Shown: one piece after another, positions 14,918-23,792 of the stretch
Layout: each line of letters opens with the position of its first letter
How positions within the stretch are numbered: the first letter of the stretch is position 1
NCBI GenBank assembly: GCA_024401275.1
Contig: JAKSLJ010000032.1
Coordinates: forward strand, 1-35,397
Direction: 5' to 3'
DNA length: 35,397 nucleotides
Source: Bacteroidaceae bacterium
GTDB taxonomy: Bacteria; Bacteroidota; Bacteroidia; Bacteroidales; Bacteroidaceae
Notes under the pieces: model-generated
What the model was told of the DNA's origin: nothing
The model's database searches: none
Seen by the model: the letters and a program-made list of their open reading frames with translations, nothing else
Position numbers and translations under genes: made by a program

Positions 14918-17536
14918 TTAATGCGCTTCGAGCCAGTTCTTTCCCCAGCCTGCATCGGCTATCAGAGGGACTTTCAGCTCACAGACATTTTGCATTTCTT
15001 CAAGAACGATGCGTTCGAGCTGTTCCTTTTCTGTAGGGAGGACAGTGAAGTTCAGTTCGTCGTGTACCTGGAGGATGAGCTTTGATTTCAGTCCTTCTGT
15101 CTTCATCCTATTATATACGCGAACCATGGCTAGTTTCATGATGTCGGCAGCAGTACCCTGAATTGGGGCATTAACGGCATTTCGCTCGGCAAAGGCGCGG
15201 ACGGTGCCATTGCCGGAGTTGATATCTGGAAGATAACGACGACGATGGTACATGGTCTCTGCGTAGCCCTTCTGACGTACGTTTTCTACCTGATTATCAA
15301 TAAATTCCTTTACTTCAGGGAAACTCTCAAAGTAGCCTTCAATAAGAGCTTTTGCTTCCTTTCGGTCAATACCAAGTCCTTCGGCAAGCCCCCAAGCAGA
15401 GATGCCATAGATGATGCCGAAATTAGCACTCTTAGCTTTGCTTCGCTCTTCTTTAGTTACTTCAGAGATGTCTTTTTTGTATATTTTAGCGGCTGTAGCG
15501 GCGTGAATGTCCTGTCCGCTATTGAATGCCTCAACCATGTTCTTATCGCCCGATAGATGCGCCATAATACGCAGTTCTATCTGCGAGTAGTCGGCAGAGA
15601 AGAACTCCTCCCCTACCCTAGCGACAAACGCTCTGCGAATGTCCTTGCCGTCTTCGCTGCGAATAGGAATATTCTGAAGGTTCGGATCGCTTGAACTCAA
15701 ACGACCAGTCGCTGTAACAGTTTGGTTAAAGCTGGTGTGTATGTGTCCTGTTTCCGGATTTATGAGCTTAGGAAGTGCTTCAACATACGTTCCGACAAGC
15801 TTTTTAAGTCCACGATAGTTCAGGATATTCTCAACGATAGGATGCTTTGATTTCAGCGAATTGAGTACTTCTTCGGAGGTTACATACTGTCCAGTCTTAG
15901 TCTTTTTAGGCTTTTCTACTAGTCGCAGTTTGCCGAAGAGTATATCGCCCACCTGACGAGGCGACTGAATATTAAACTGCTGTCCAGCCTGCTCATAGAT
16001 GTTGCGTTCTATTTCCGTGAGTCGTTCATTGAATTTTCGGTTTGTTTCCTTCAGACTTTCCGTATCAAGACAAACGCCTTCCATCTCCATATCGGCAAGA
16101 ACAGGTACAAGAGGCATCTCTATTTCTCGGAACAGATCGTAAGCTTCCTTTTCCTTTAGTTCTGCTTCAAGTCTTGATTTTACCTCCGGGAGAGTTTGAA
16201 GAGCAAAATATTTGTTTGGGCGAACTTCTGGCTGAATGAGATACTGGGCAATGGTTGTGTCGAAAAGTTGACCTTTTATCTCAACGCCAAGTTTTGAAAA
16301 GTCCTTGATGCGCTGCTTCATGTCCATAGAGACTTTTTCAACGCTCTCGTCGCCAATAAGAGCCAAAATAGCCGAATCTTGGCTTATTTCTTCCAAAGAG
16401 TCTCCCAAAATATCTAGATTGAGAATTTTTTCTACAACGGATTTTTGGATAAAATCAGCTCTAACTTGCTCATTTTTAAGGTTAAAGGACTCCCCTACCC
16501 CACTTTTTTCCCCCGCGAGAGCAGCGTATTTTTCTTCTTCCGTGCCCTCGGTCGCAAATAAATCAAACAAATCGGGGGTGTTTTGGGCATTTTTCTGCTT
16601 TTTGGAAGTTTTTGCAGTTGAAGCGCTCTGCTGAAGATTTCCTTGAGTTTTTGAATTTTCTCGTGGAACATTTCCTCCGATGAACTTATAAATAAGATTT
16701 CTGAACTCCAGTTCTTCAAAAATCTTCTTTAGAGCATCAGCGTTGATTTCCTTCTTTTCAAGTTTTTCAATATTGACATCAGTAGGAACATCTTTGCTGA
16801 TGACTGCAAGTTTTCTTGAAAGACGAATCTTTTCTGTATTCTCGATAATCTTCTTCTGAAGGGCACCTTTCAGCTTATCAGTATTCTCAAGAAGGTTGTC
16901 TATGCTGCCAAATTCGTTGATAAGTTTAACTGCTGTTTTCTCTCCAACGCCAGGACAACCAGGGATATTATCGGCAGAATCGCCCATTAAACCAAGGAGA
17001 TCTATGACTTGATCTTGATGAGAAATGCCATATTTTTCGCATATTTCACGTGGACCAAGTATGTCGTAACCGCCACCGAAAGCACGCGGTTTGTACATCT
17101 TTACATTGTCCAAGACAAGCTGTCCGTAGTCTTTATCAGGCGTGAGCATATAGGTCTCTACCCCACTCTTTCCCGCAAATGTGGCGTATGTTCCGATAAC
17201 ATCGTCAGCTTCGAAGCCTGGAACTTCAAGAATTTCAATGTTCATAGCCTGTAGTATTTCCTTTATTATAGGCACAGACATACGGATATCCTCTGGAGTT
17301 TGCTCTCGCTGCGCCTTGTATTCAGGGAACAATTCACTACGGAAAGTGCCGCCTTTAGGATCAAATGCAACGCCAATATGCGTAGGTTTTTCCTTCTGCA
17401 AAACCTCATTAAGAGTATTACAGAAGCCCATAATAGCAGAAGTATTAACACCTTTTGAGTTAATACGAGGGTTCTTTATAAACGCATAATAGCTGCGATA
17501 GATAATGGCGTAAGCATCGATTAAGAAGAGTTTCAT
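14918..17536 (-). CDS. polA: DNA polymerase I
   Basis: The 872-residue product starts at MKLFLIDAYA. The 5'-3' exonuclease/flap domain spans 1-290 and has its acidic residues (FEADDVIGTYA at 108-118, LMGDSADNIPG at 183-193, helix-hairpin-helix near 195-210). The polymerase domain is about 440-872, with motif A DYSQIELR (Asp649), motif B RSKAKSANFGIIYG (698-711) and motif C QVHDE (823-827). Between them only about 75 residues (365-440) remain of the 3'-5' exonuclease domain. The DTE motif of exo I is absent and the exo II Asp is not seen, so proofreading is probably lost, as in Taq polymerase. It is co-transcribed with the symporter downstream. No clear promoter was found in the gap upstream. 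Confidence 0.96.
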   Translation of the reverse strand: MKLFLIDAYAIIYRSYYAFIKNPRINSKGVNTSAIMGFCNTLNEVLQKEKPTHIGVAFDPKGGTFRSELFPEYKAQREQTPEDIRMSVPIIKEILQAMNIEILEVPGFEADDVIGTYATFAGKSGVETYMLTPDKDYGQLVLDNVKMYKPRAFGGGYDILGPREICEKYGISHQDQVIDLLGLMGDSADNIPGCPGVGEKTAVKLINEFGSIDNLLENTDKLKGALQKKIIENTEKIRLSRKLAVISKDVPTDVNIEKLEKKEINADALKKIFEELEFRNLIYKFIGGNVPRENSKTQGNLQQSASTAKTSKKQKNAQNTPDLFDLFATEGTEEEKYAALAGEKSGVGESFNLKNEQVRADFIQKSVVEKILNLDILGDSLEEISQDSAILALIGDESVEKVSMDMKQRIKDFSKLGVEIKGQLFDTTIAQYLIQPEVRPNKYFALQTLPEVKSRLEAELKEKEAYDLFREIEMPLVPVLADMEMEGVCLDTESLKETNRKFNERLTEIERNIYEQAGQQFNIQSPRQVGDILFGKLRLVEKPKKTKTGQYVTSEEVLNSLKSKHPIVENILNYRGLKKLVGTYVEALPKLINPETGHIHTSFNQTVTATGRLSSSDPNLQNIPIRSEDGKDIRRAFVARVGEEFFSADYSQIELRIMAHLSGDKNMVEAFNSGQDIHAATAAKIYKKDISEVTKEERSKAKSANFGIIYGISAWGLAEGLGIDRKEAKALIEGYFESFPEVKEFIDNQVENVRQKGYAETMYHRRRYLPDINSGNGTVRAFAERNAVNAPIQGTAADIMKLAMVRVYNRMKTEGLKSKLILQVHDELNFTVLPTEKEQLERIVLEEMQNVCELKVPLIADAGWGKNWLEAH

Positions 17537-17910
17537 AGGCCTCACCCCCCAGCCCCCTCCCAGGCCCCCTCTAACTCCCCCCTTAGGGGGCGAACAGAAG
17601 ATAGGAGTACCATTTTGGAGGGGGAGTGATATGACTTAAAGGGGATTTATATCACTTTATAGATTATATATAGATGATGGAATAATATACTAATTTGAAC
17701 GAATTCGGTTATGGAGATGCGCTGCCCTCAGCGCACCAGGCGCGATAAAAGGTAATATTAGTTTAGCGGTACATCCATTGCGGCGGTTCTGTTGCGATAG
17801 CTAGTGTCCTGAGGGTAGGACACATCCGTAGTCGGATACCTCCGTAGCCTTCAATCCATTTTACTCCCCCTCCCCCTAATCGGGGAGGGGGTAAGGGGGG
17901 AGAGGCTAGT
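17537..17910. repeat. Gene-free gap with GC-rich palindromic repeats
   Basis: No coding frame is evident. At the left edge a C-rich tract ends in CCCCCC-TTA-GGGGG (17577-17590). At the right edge CCCCCTCCCC (17866-17875) pairs with GGGGAGGGGG (17882-17891). Between them lie hairpins: TGCGCTG/CAGCGCA near 17716-17733, GTGTCCT/AGGACAC near 17802-17821 and ATCCG/CGGAT near 17823-17836. The GC-rich elements recur at 28586-28601, 28698-28710 and 32095-32124. Confidence 0.6.
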
Positions 17911-18939
17911 TTATAGCGATCTTTTTGAAAAGAAGTTTACGAGAGTATGAAGAGCTTCTCTGAGATCTGGTTTTTCGGTTAAATCTTCAACAAGAGCGTG
18001 TGCTTTTTCTGCAAATTCCTGCATTTTCTGCTCCGCAAATTGTATGCCGCCATGCTCTAAAGTGTAGTTTATAAAGTAGGAAATCTCATTGTCAGTAATA
18101 GTTCCGAGCTTTACTTTTCGGGCAATATCCATTAGATTTGTTTCATGTGGAACGGCAGAATTTGCCTTATTTTCTGCTTCTAACTGATTAAGAACATAGA
18201 GGGCAGGTAGGGTTATTTTACCTTCTCGCATGTCTTTTGCAGCTGGTTTTCCGAGTTCTTTTGTTGGAAGATAGTCGAAGATGTCGTCGCGAATCTGGAA
18301 AATAAGACCTATGAGGCGGCCGAACTCGATGGCTGCAGCGGACTTGGAATCCGTTGGAAAAGCGCCAGGAACGGTGGCTGAGAAAACGCCCATTTCGCAG
18401 CACGCCATAAAGAGGGAAGCAGTCTTTTGCTCTATGATTTTATAGTAAGTTTCGTAGTTAAGATCGAGATTGGAATCTTTTTTCAACTGCAAAATCTCAC
18501 CGTCTGAGAGCGTCTGACCTACCTTTGAAAGTACAGCTACGAGCTCTGCCTTGCCTGTAGAAGCAGCGGAAAGGAGAGCTGTAGAAAGGATATAATCGCC
18601 AAGAAGAACGGCTAGTTTATTGCCATTTGTAGAGTTTACAGATGCCTGACCACGGCGTTCGTCGCTATTGTCAACCACATCATCGTGTACCAAAGAAGCT
18701 GTATGAAGCAGTTCAAGGGCAACAGCAGAGTGTAGTGTTTCACTTGAAACCTCGCCGACAGCCTTCGCAATAAGCAGCGTTAGGGTAGGTCGCAGACGCT
18801 TTCCACCACGACTTTTTATCTGCTCGAAAATGGTATTCTGCAGTTCGTCAGAGTGGGAGAGGGTAGTGTTGAATAGCGAAAGGTATTCAGCAAACTCCTT
18901 TTCAATAGGCTTTCTTATTATATCCAGAGTGTTGTTCAT
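17911..18939 (-). CDS. Polyprenyl diphosphate synthase (trans-isoprenyl chain elongation)
   Basis: The 342-residue class I prenyltransferase extends allylic diphosphates with isopentenyl diphosphate. Its likely product is the long side chain of menaquinone. GGKRLRP (45-51) binds IPP. The first aspartate-rich motif is LVHDDVVDNSDERRG (Asp86, 87, 90) and the second is QIRDDIFDY (Asp218, 219, 222). The residues before the first motif that set chain length (LELLHTASL) are small or medium, consistent with a long-chain synthase such as IspB. The chain length itself cannot be read. The ATG lies at the expected transcription start, so the mRNA may be leaderless. Confidence 0.93.
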   Translation of the reverse strand: MNNTLDIIRKPIEKEFAEYLSLFNTTLSHSDELQNTIFEQIKSRGGKRLRPTLTLLIAKAVGEVSSETLHSAVALELLHTASLVHDDVVDNSDERRGQASVNSTNGNKLAVLLGDYILSTALLSAASTGKAELVAVLSKVGQTLSDGEILQLKKDSNLDLNYETYYKIIEQKTASLFMACCEMGVFSATVPGAFPTDSKSAAAIEFGRLIGLIFQIRDDIFDYLPTKELGKPAAKDMREGKITLPALYVLNQLEAENKANSAVPHETNLMDIARKVKLGTITDNEISYFINYTLEHGGIQFAEQKMQEFAEKAHALVEDLTEKPDLREALHTLVNFFSKRSL

Positions 18940-18944
18940 GGGTG

Positions 18945-18974
18945 CAAAGTTAGTAATTTTTTTGATTATAGCAA
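18945..18974 (-). promoter_or_regulatory. Promoter placing the start codon at +1
   Basis: Minus-strand -7 box TAACTTTG (18945-18952) and TTG (18972-18974), spacer 19 bp. Only 5 bp separate the box from the ATG at 18939, which leaves no room for a leader or ribosome binding site. Confidence 0.75.
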
Positions 18975-18981
18975 GAAAATA

Positions 18982-19001
18982 CCCGACGAAAAATCGTCGG
19001 G
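18982..19001 (-). terminator. Second of two tandem terminators after deoC
   Basis: CCCGACGA / TCGTCGGG stem of 8 bp with a 4-nt loop; on the minus strand TATTTTC follows. It overlaps the spacing of the prenyl synthase promoter, so the two units are packed very closely. Confidence 0.75.
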
Positions 19002-19034
19002 CATGGTGGCTTTTTCGTTTTAGGCTAAGAAAAA

Positions 19035-19056
19035 GCCCGGCGGAAAAGCGCCGGGC
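19035..19056 (-). terminator. First terminator after deoC
   Basis: GCCCGGCG / CGCCGGGC, 8-bp GC stem with a 6-nt loop, followed on the minus strand by TTTTTC: a textbook intrinsic terminator. Both hairpins carry a similar flank (CATGGTGGC and CATAGTGGC), as if one arose by duplication. Confidence 0.85.
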
Positions 19057-19120
19057 ATAGTGGCTTAAAGCCTATAAATGGCTTTTATACTAATTTAAAT
19101 GAGGGTGGGAGAGGGGTGAA

Positions 19121-19987
19121 TTATTTCGTCAATTCATCAATAAGCTGCATTGTGAGACGGCTTGTTCCGAGGCGAAGCCACTTGTTTGTGAGCCATTGTT
19201 CGCCGAGAACTTCCTTCACGATTGTGTAGTAAATGATGGCATCCATAACAGTGCTCATACCGCCAGCTGGCTTGAAACCAATCTGAATTCCTGTCTTCTT
19301 ATAGTATTCCTTGATAGCCTGACACATAACATAGGCTGCTTCAGGAGTGGCTGCTGGTTCAAGTTTTCCTGTAGAAGTCTTGATGTAATCAGCGCCAGAA
19401 TACATGGCAAGAATAGAAGCTTTCTTGATGTTTGACGCAGTTTTTAGGCAGCCAGTTTCAAGGATAACCTTCATTGGTACGTTAGGACCGCAAGCTTCCT
19501 TCATCTCCTGAATATCCTCACAAACACCCTGAATGTCGCCTTCAAGGAACTTTCCAACCGGCATAACAATGTCAATCTCTGTAGCGCCATCAGCAATGGC
19601 AAGCTTAGTCTCTGCCACCTTAACTTCCATGCGAGCCTGAGAAGAAGGGAAAGAGCCAGAAACGCAGGCTATTTCTACGCCATCAACCTGCAAAGACTGG
19701 CTTACAGCCTCAGCAAAACAAGGATAAACGCAGATAGTTGCTACGTGTGGAAGGTCAGGATAGTCGCTGTCGAGCTTGTTTACCTGCTCTGTGAAAGCCA
19801 TGACAGAAGCATCGCTGTCAGTTGTTTTCAGAGTAGTCATTTCCACACTTCCAAGGAGGAATTTCTTTACTTCAGGAGTGTCGTTCTCAAGAACTTTCTC
19901 CGCGATAATCTGCTTTACAGCATCCTTAACCTGGTTGTCATCAAGGTTACAGTTGTACTGTTTCAGAACGTCTTCGTACTTGTTCAT
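19121..19987 (-). CDS. deoC: Deoxyribose-phosphate aldolase
   Basis: The 288-residue class I aldolase splits 2-deoxyribose 5-phosphate into glyceraldehyde 3-phosphate and acetaldehyde in deoxynucleoside salvage. The Schiff-base lysine is Lys203 in YIKTSTGK. The activating lysine is Lys239 in IGFKPAGG. EIDIVMPVGKFLEGD (138-152) carries the substrate-site Asp. The length fits the longer Bacteroidales and E. coli-like branch. It lies 62 bp after uvrC with no promoter motif between and ends at two tandem terminators. The unit with the nucleoside kinase and uvrC is mixed in function. Confidence 0.94.
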   Translation of the reverse strand: MNKYEDVLKQYNCNLDDNQVKDAVKQIIAEKVLENDTPEVKKFLLGSVEMTTLKTTDSDASVMAFTEQVNKLDSDYPDLPHVATICVYPCFAEAVSQSLQVDGVEIACVSGSFPSSQARMEVKVAETKLAIADGATEIDIVMPVGKFLEGDIQGVCEDIQEMKEACGPNVPMKVILETGCLKTASNIKKASILAMYSGADYIKTSTGKLEPAATPEAAYVMCQAIKEYYKKTGIQIGFKPAGGMSTVMDAIIYYTIVKEVLGEQWLTNKWLRLGTSRLTMQLIDELTK

Positions 19988-20049
19988 AATATTTTTGTTT
20001 TTTATTTGGTTTTTAAAGGGAGGTTAGAGCCGAAATTGGCTCTGGCCAA

Positions 20050-21873
20050 CTATTGTTTCACATGAAAAAAGGCGTGGAGATTCTTGGCTTTTGAAGCGCC
20101 TATAACGGCTGCCAGTTCGGCTTCTGTAGCCTCTTTTATGCGCTTGAGACTCTTGAAAGATTTGAGAAGTTGCTCCTTTGTCTTAGGTCCTATGCCTGGA
20201 ATATCGTCTATTTCTGAGTGTAAAGCCCTCTTAGAGCGCTTATCACGGTGGAAGGTTATCGCATATCGATGCACCTCATCCTGGAGTCTTGTAAGCATTT
20301 TGAAAGCCTCGGAGGTGGTCTTTAAGCCGATGGTAAGAGGAGGGAAACCAAAGAGAAGTTCGTTTGTCCTGTGGCGATCGTCCTTGGCAAGTCCGGCAAT
20401 CGGTATGTTTATGCCAAGTTCATCTTCCACAACCTGTCTTACAACCTCCATCTGTCCCTTGCCACCATCAGTAATAATGAGGTCGGGTAGGGGAGTGTTC
20501 TCCTCAATCATGCGGCTATAACGACGGCGCACAACTTCCTTCATAGAAGCGTAATCATCAGGTCCTTCAACAGTCTTTATATTGTATTTACGATAATCCT
20601 TCTTGCTTGGCTTAGCTCCTTTGAAGACTACACAACCAGCAACAGCATCTTCGCCAGAGATGTTTGAGTTATCAAAGCACTCTATAGTATAAGGCAATTT
20701 CTCCATTCCAAGCGCAGTTTGCAGCTCTTTGAGTATGCGAGTTATGCGCTGTTCCGGGTTAAGTTTTTCCGCCTGCTTAAGTCGGTCAAAACGATATTGC
20801 TTACAATTGAGAGCAGAGAGTTCAAGAAGAGTGCGCTTGTCGCCACGCTGAGGAATGGTATAAGTGATACCTTCATGCTGCGTTTCCGGCAATTCCTCAA
20901 GGATAATTTCCTTGGAAGTGCTGCCCATCTCCTCACGAATCTGAAGGATAGAAAGCTCCAGGATTTCCTCTTTAGTCTCTCCGAGCTTCTTCTTTATCTC
21001 GTAAGTGCGACTCTGGTTAATGCTTCCGTTCGTAACGTGCATATAATTAAGGAAGGCATTCTGCTCATCGTCGGTAATGGTAAAGACATCAACGTCGTTG
21101 ATAGTGTTGCTTACAACCTCACTCTTTGCCACAAAACCGTCTAGCACCATGTATTTTCTCTTAAGTTCTTCCGCATCTTCAAAACGCAGTTCTGAAGCCG
21201 CTTTTAGCATCTCTTCATGGATGAGTTTTTGTACCTGTCGGGTATTTCCCTTGAGAATCTCGCGAGCCTGCCGGATGTTCTCCATATAATCCTCGTACGA
21301 CTGCTTTCCGACACATGGTGCCTTGCAGTTCTTTATGTGGTAATCGAGGCAGGTCTGATGCTTTCCTTCCATGACTGATTTCTCCGTAAGAAGAAGTCGG
21401 CAAGTGCGCGGATGATAGAGTTTCTTTATGAGATCAAGAAGGGCGTACATCGTGCCAAGGTGAGAGTATGGACCAAAGTACTGACCAAACTTCTTGTTAA
21501 TGATTCGTGTGGAAAAGATTCGCGGGAAGTATTCCTTCGTGATAACAATGGAAGGGTAGGTCTTACCGTCTTTCAGGAGGATGTTATACTTTGGATTATA
21601 CTGCTTGATAAGGCTGTTTTCAAGGAGTAGCGCATCCTCTTCTGTATTGACGACAGTGTAGGTTATGTTGTGAATCTTAGATACCAGAACCTTAGTCTTG
21701 AAGCGGTCAACCTCCTTATGGAAGTAGCTTGACACTCTACTCTTCAGATTCTTCGCCTTACCTACATATATGACGGTTCCGCTCTCATCATAGTATTGAT
21801 AAGAGCCAGGCTTCTGCGGCATAGCGCTAACTATGGCTTTCAGTCGGTCAAGGCGTTCGGAATCTTTGCTCAT
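20050..21873 (-). CDS. uvrC: Excinuclease ABC subunit C
   Basis: The 607-residue nuclease makes both incisions in nucleotide excision repair. The N-terminal GIY-YIG domain shows PGSYQYYDESGTVIYVGKAKN (about 22-42) and the Glu/Asn residues ENSLIKQYNPKYN (about 85-97). The UVR motif that binds UvrB is HEEMLKAASELRFEDAEELK (about 210-229). The RNase H-like endonuclease includes CFDNSNISGEDAVAG and LIITDGGKGQMEVV. Two helix-hairpin-helix motifs close the protein (DIPGIGPKTKEQLL, AAVIGASKAKNL). The stop region and the start region each carry a parS-like palindrome. Confidence 0.97.
   Translation of the reverse strand: MSKDSERLDRLKAIVSAMPQKPGSYQYYDESGTVIYVGKAKNLKSRVSSYFHKEVDRFKTKVLVSKIHNITYTVVNTEEDALLLENSLIKQYNPKYNILLKDGKTYPSIVITKEYFPRIFSTRIINKKFGQYFGPYSHLGTMYALLDLIKKLYHPRTCRLLLTEKSVMEGKHQTCLDYHIKNCKAPCVGKQSYEDYMENIRQAREILKGNTRQVQKLIHEEMLKAASELRFEDAEELKRKYMVLDGFVAKSEVVSNTINDVDVFTITDDEQNAFLNYMHVTNGSINQSRTYEIKKKLGETKEEILELSILQIREEMGSTSKEIILEELPETQHEGITYTIPQRGDKRTLLELSALNCKQYRFDRLKQAEKLNPEQRITRILKELQTALGMEKLPYTIECFDNSNISGEDAVAGCVVFKGAKPSKKDYRKYNIKTVEGPDDYASMKEVVRRRYSRMIEENTPLPDLIITDGGKGQMEVVRQVVEDELGINIPIAGLAKDDRHRTNELLFGFPPLTIGLKTTSEAFKMLTRLQDEVHRYAITFHRDKRSKRALHSEIDDIPGIGPKTKEQLLKSFKSLKRIKEATEAELAAVIGASKAKNLHAFFHVKQ
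20054..20069. promoter_or_regulatory. parS-like site at the uvrC 3' end
   Basis: TGTTTCACATGAAAAA matches the bacterial parS consensus TGTTTCACGTGAAACA at 14 of 16 positions. It overlaps the uvrC stop codon. See also the sites at 21881, 21960 and 27691. ParB binding is an inference. Confidence 0.35.
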
Positions 21874-21880
21874 TCTTTAA

Positions 21881-21896
21881 TGTTTCATATGAAACA
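21881..21896. promoter_or_regulatory. parS-like perfect 16-bp palindrome
   Basis: TGTTTCATATGAAACA is a perfect palindrome differing from the parS consensus only in the central two bases (14 of 16). It lies 8 bp upstream of the uvrC start codon, where a bound protein could also act as a repressor. Confidence 0.45.
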
Positions 21897-21959
21897 GCAG
21901 CGCATTAAACTGCTGTCTATCAGATGTTTATATTGTGAAACGCTTTGTTTTCATGGCAA

Positions 21960-21976
21960 TGTTTCGTGGTGAAACA
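21960..21976. promoter_or_regulatory. parS-like palindrome with one-base insertion
   Basis: TGTTTCGTGGTGAAACA keeps both outer half-sites (TGTTTC and GAAACA), but the centre is one base too long. It lies between the nucleoside kinase stop and the site at 21881. Confidence 0.3.
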
Positions 21977-21980
21977 TGCT

Positions 21981-23663
21981 TTAATACTCAAACGAACTGC
22001 CACCAAGGAATTCTCGCAGCAACGATGTTGGCGGGATATGCATATCAGGCACCTTAGGTATGTACTTAAGGAACTTCAACAATCTGTAAGCTTCGCTATA
22101 TTCAGGGCAGTTTTCCGGCACTCTTTCAAGCATCGGTTCTGCCTGATTCTTGAGCACAGCGAGCTCGAAAAGCATAGCAGAATTGAATATTGCGTCAGCA
22201 TTTTCCTGGTAAGGGAATATCCATTTATGCTCACCTTCGCGTACAGAAGGCCAGCGACGGATAGTCTCGCGAGCATCGCAACCACGAGTCTTAGCGTCGC
22301 GAACAATGCGGCGTAGCAATCGATTGTCAGTTGTCGGAATATAGTTGTGCTCGTCAAGAAGAATGGAAGTCAGAGCAGAAGCATATACGCGGAAGATATG
22401 CTTATCATCTATCTTTGATGTAAGCATTGGGTTCAGAGCGTGAATACCTTCAATAACCAAGACATTATTTTCCTGCATCTTCAGCACCTTATCGCTCATT
22501 TCGCTTCTTCCGGCTATGAAGTTGTAGCGTGGCAACTGCACTTCTTTACCTTCAAGAAGTTCGCTGAGTTGCTGGTTAAACAGTTCAAGGTTCAGTGCAT
22601 AAATGCTCTCGTAATCATAATCGCCGTTTTCCTGCAGCGGAGTTTTCTCGCGATCAACGAAGTAATCGTCAAGCGAAATCTGCAGCGGTTTCTTTCCGCA
22701 AGTCATAAGCTGTATGCTCAGTCGCTTGCAGGTAGAAGTTTTTCCCGAAGACGAAGGACCCGCCAGAAGCACAATCTTCACATCCTTTCGCTCGGCAATC
22801 TGCTCTGCTATCTTTGCGATTTTCTTCTCCTGGAGAGCTTCTGAGATATTGATAAGGTCAGTAGAGAAACCTTTTTCCACCGCCTCGTTGAAGTCGCCGA
22901 TTGTGGTAATGCCAAGGATTTCGTTCCAAGCATGGTGCTCATTGAAGGTTTCCGCAATCTTTGTCTGAACAGTATATGGCTCAAGTTCGCCCAGTTTAGA
23001 CTTCGAAGGCACACGAAGCAGCATGCCGTCATAGTAGTTTACAAGATCGAAAAGGTTAGCCATTGACGTGCGAGGCAGCAACGATCCGTAATAGTAATCG
23101 TAGTAACCGTCTATCTCGTAAACCGTAGTGTAAATCTTTCCCGTAAATTTAAGCAGCTTCACCTTCGATGTCAGCCCAAGCTTCTGAAACGCAGCAATAG
23201 CCTCTTCCGTATGTACTTCGTGGCGCACAACCTCATGATCGGCTTTGATTATCTCCTGCATTTTCTGCTTTATGCGAGGCACCCAATTGGAAGAAAAGTC
23301 ATTGTCTGGATCGTTTTCAAAGTCGCGGTCGCCTGCAAAGTCGATGTCGCAGTAGTAGCCACCGCTTACGGCGTTGCATATTCTGACTGTACTTTTCGGA
23401 TATAGTTCATGAACAGCCTTAGACAATATAAAGAATAATGTGCGCGCGTAAGTACGTTGTCCGCTATCGGAAGTGATGTCCAGGAACTCGATGTCTTTCT
23501 GTGAAAAAACTTTGTAAGACAGCGAGCAAACGCGGTTATTGACCTTTGCGCAAACGGGAATTATATCAAAATTGTTTCTATTTTGCAGAAAAATTTCAAA
23601 AAGTGTCGTTCCTTTTGCAATATTTAAAATATTATTAGTATTTTTGCAGCAGATTTTAACCAT
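21981..23663 (-). CDS. Nucleoside (uridine-type) kinase with TGS/ThrRS-like N-terminal domains
   Basis: The 560-residue protein has an N-terminal TGS-like segment (AKGTTLFEIF, about 17-26). A region like the second additional domain of threonyl-tRNA synthetase follows (DITSDSGQRTYARTLFFIL ... GGYYCDIDF, about 62-115). The C-terminal half is a phosphoribulokinase/uridine-kinase domain with Walker A LLAGPSSSGKTS (about 297-308), a substrate loop SLDDYFVDREKTP and VIEGIHALNP. The fused form is widespread in Bacteroidetes and Firmicutes and is usually annotated as nucleoside kinase. It probably phosphorylates uridine or cytidine, but specificity is not proven. It heads the minus-strand unit with uvrC. 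Confidence 0.9.
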   Translation of the reverse strand: MVKICCKNTNNILNIAKGTTLFEIFLQNRNNFDIIPVCAKVNNRVCSLSYKVFSQKDIEFLDITSDSGQRTYARTLFFILSKAVHELYPKSTVRICNAVSGGYYCDIDFAGDRDFENDPDNDFSSNWVPRIKQKMQEIIKADHEVVRHEVHTEEAIAAFQKLGLTSKVKLLKFTGKIYTTVYEIDGYYDYYYGSLLPRTSMANLFDLVNYYDGMLLRVPSKSKLGELEPYTVQTKIAETFNEHHAWNEILGITTIGDFNEAVEKGFSTDLINISEALQEKKIAKIAEQIAERKDVKIVLLAGPSSSGKTSTCKRLSIQLMTCGKKPLQISLDDYFVDREKTPLQENGDYDYESIYALNLELFNQQLSELLEGKEVQLPRYNFIAGRSEMSDKVLKMQENNVLVIEGIHALNPMLTSKIDDKHIFRVYASALTSILLDEHNYIPTTDNRLLRRIVRDAKTRGCDARETIRRWPSVREGEHKWIFPYQENADAIFNSAMLFELAVLKNQAEPMLERVPENCPEYSEAYRLLKFLKYIPKVPDMHIPPTSLLREFLGGSSFEY

Positions 23664-23731
23664 GGTGATTATGATTTTTTAGAAGGTTATAATTAGCTAT
23701 CTATTCTTTAGTGGTTAAGGATTTTGCAAAT

Positions 23732-23752
23732 TATGTTTGCGCCGCAAAGGTA
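23732..23752. promoter_or_regulatory. Divergent promoter region, nucleoside kinase and Na/Pi transporter
   Basis: The minus-strand -7 box TACCTTTG is at 23745-23752 (kinase side, no clear -33 TTG). The plus-strand TATGTTTG is at 23732-23739, with a weak TTTA at 23707 (transporter side). The two boxes lie only 5 bp apart, so the two polymerases would compete. Confidence 0.5.
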
Positions 23753-23792
23753 AGACTTTTTATTGGAAATAACATAACAAATAAACTAAAAA

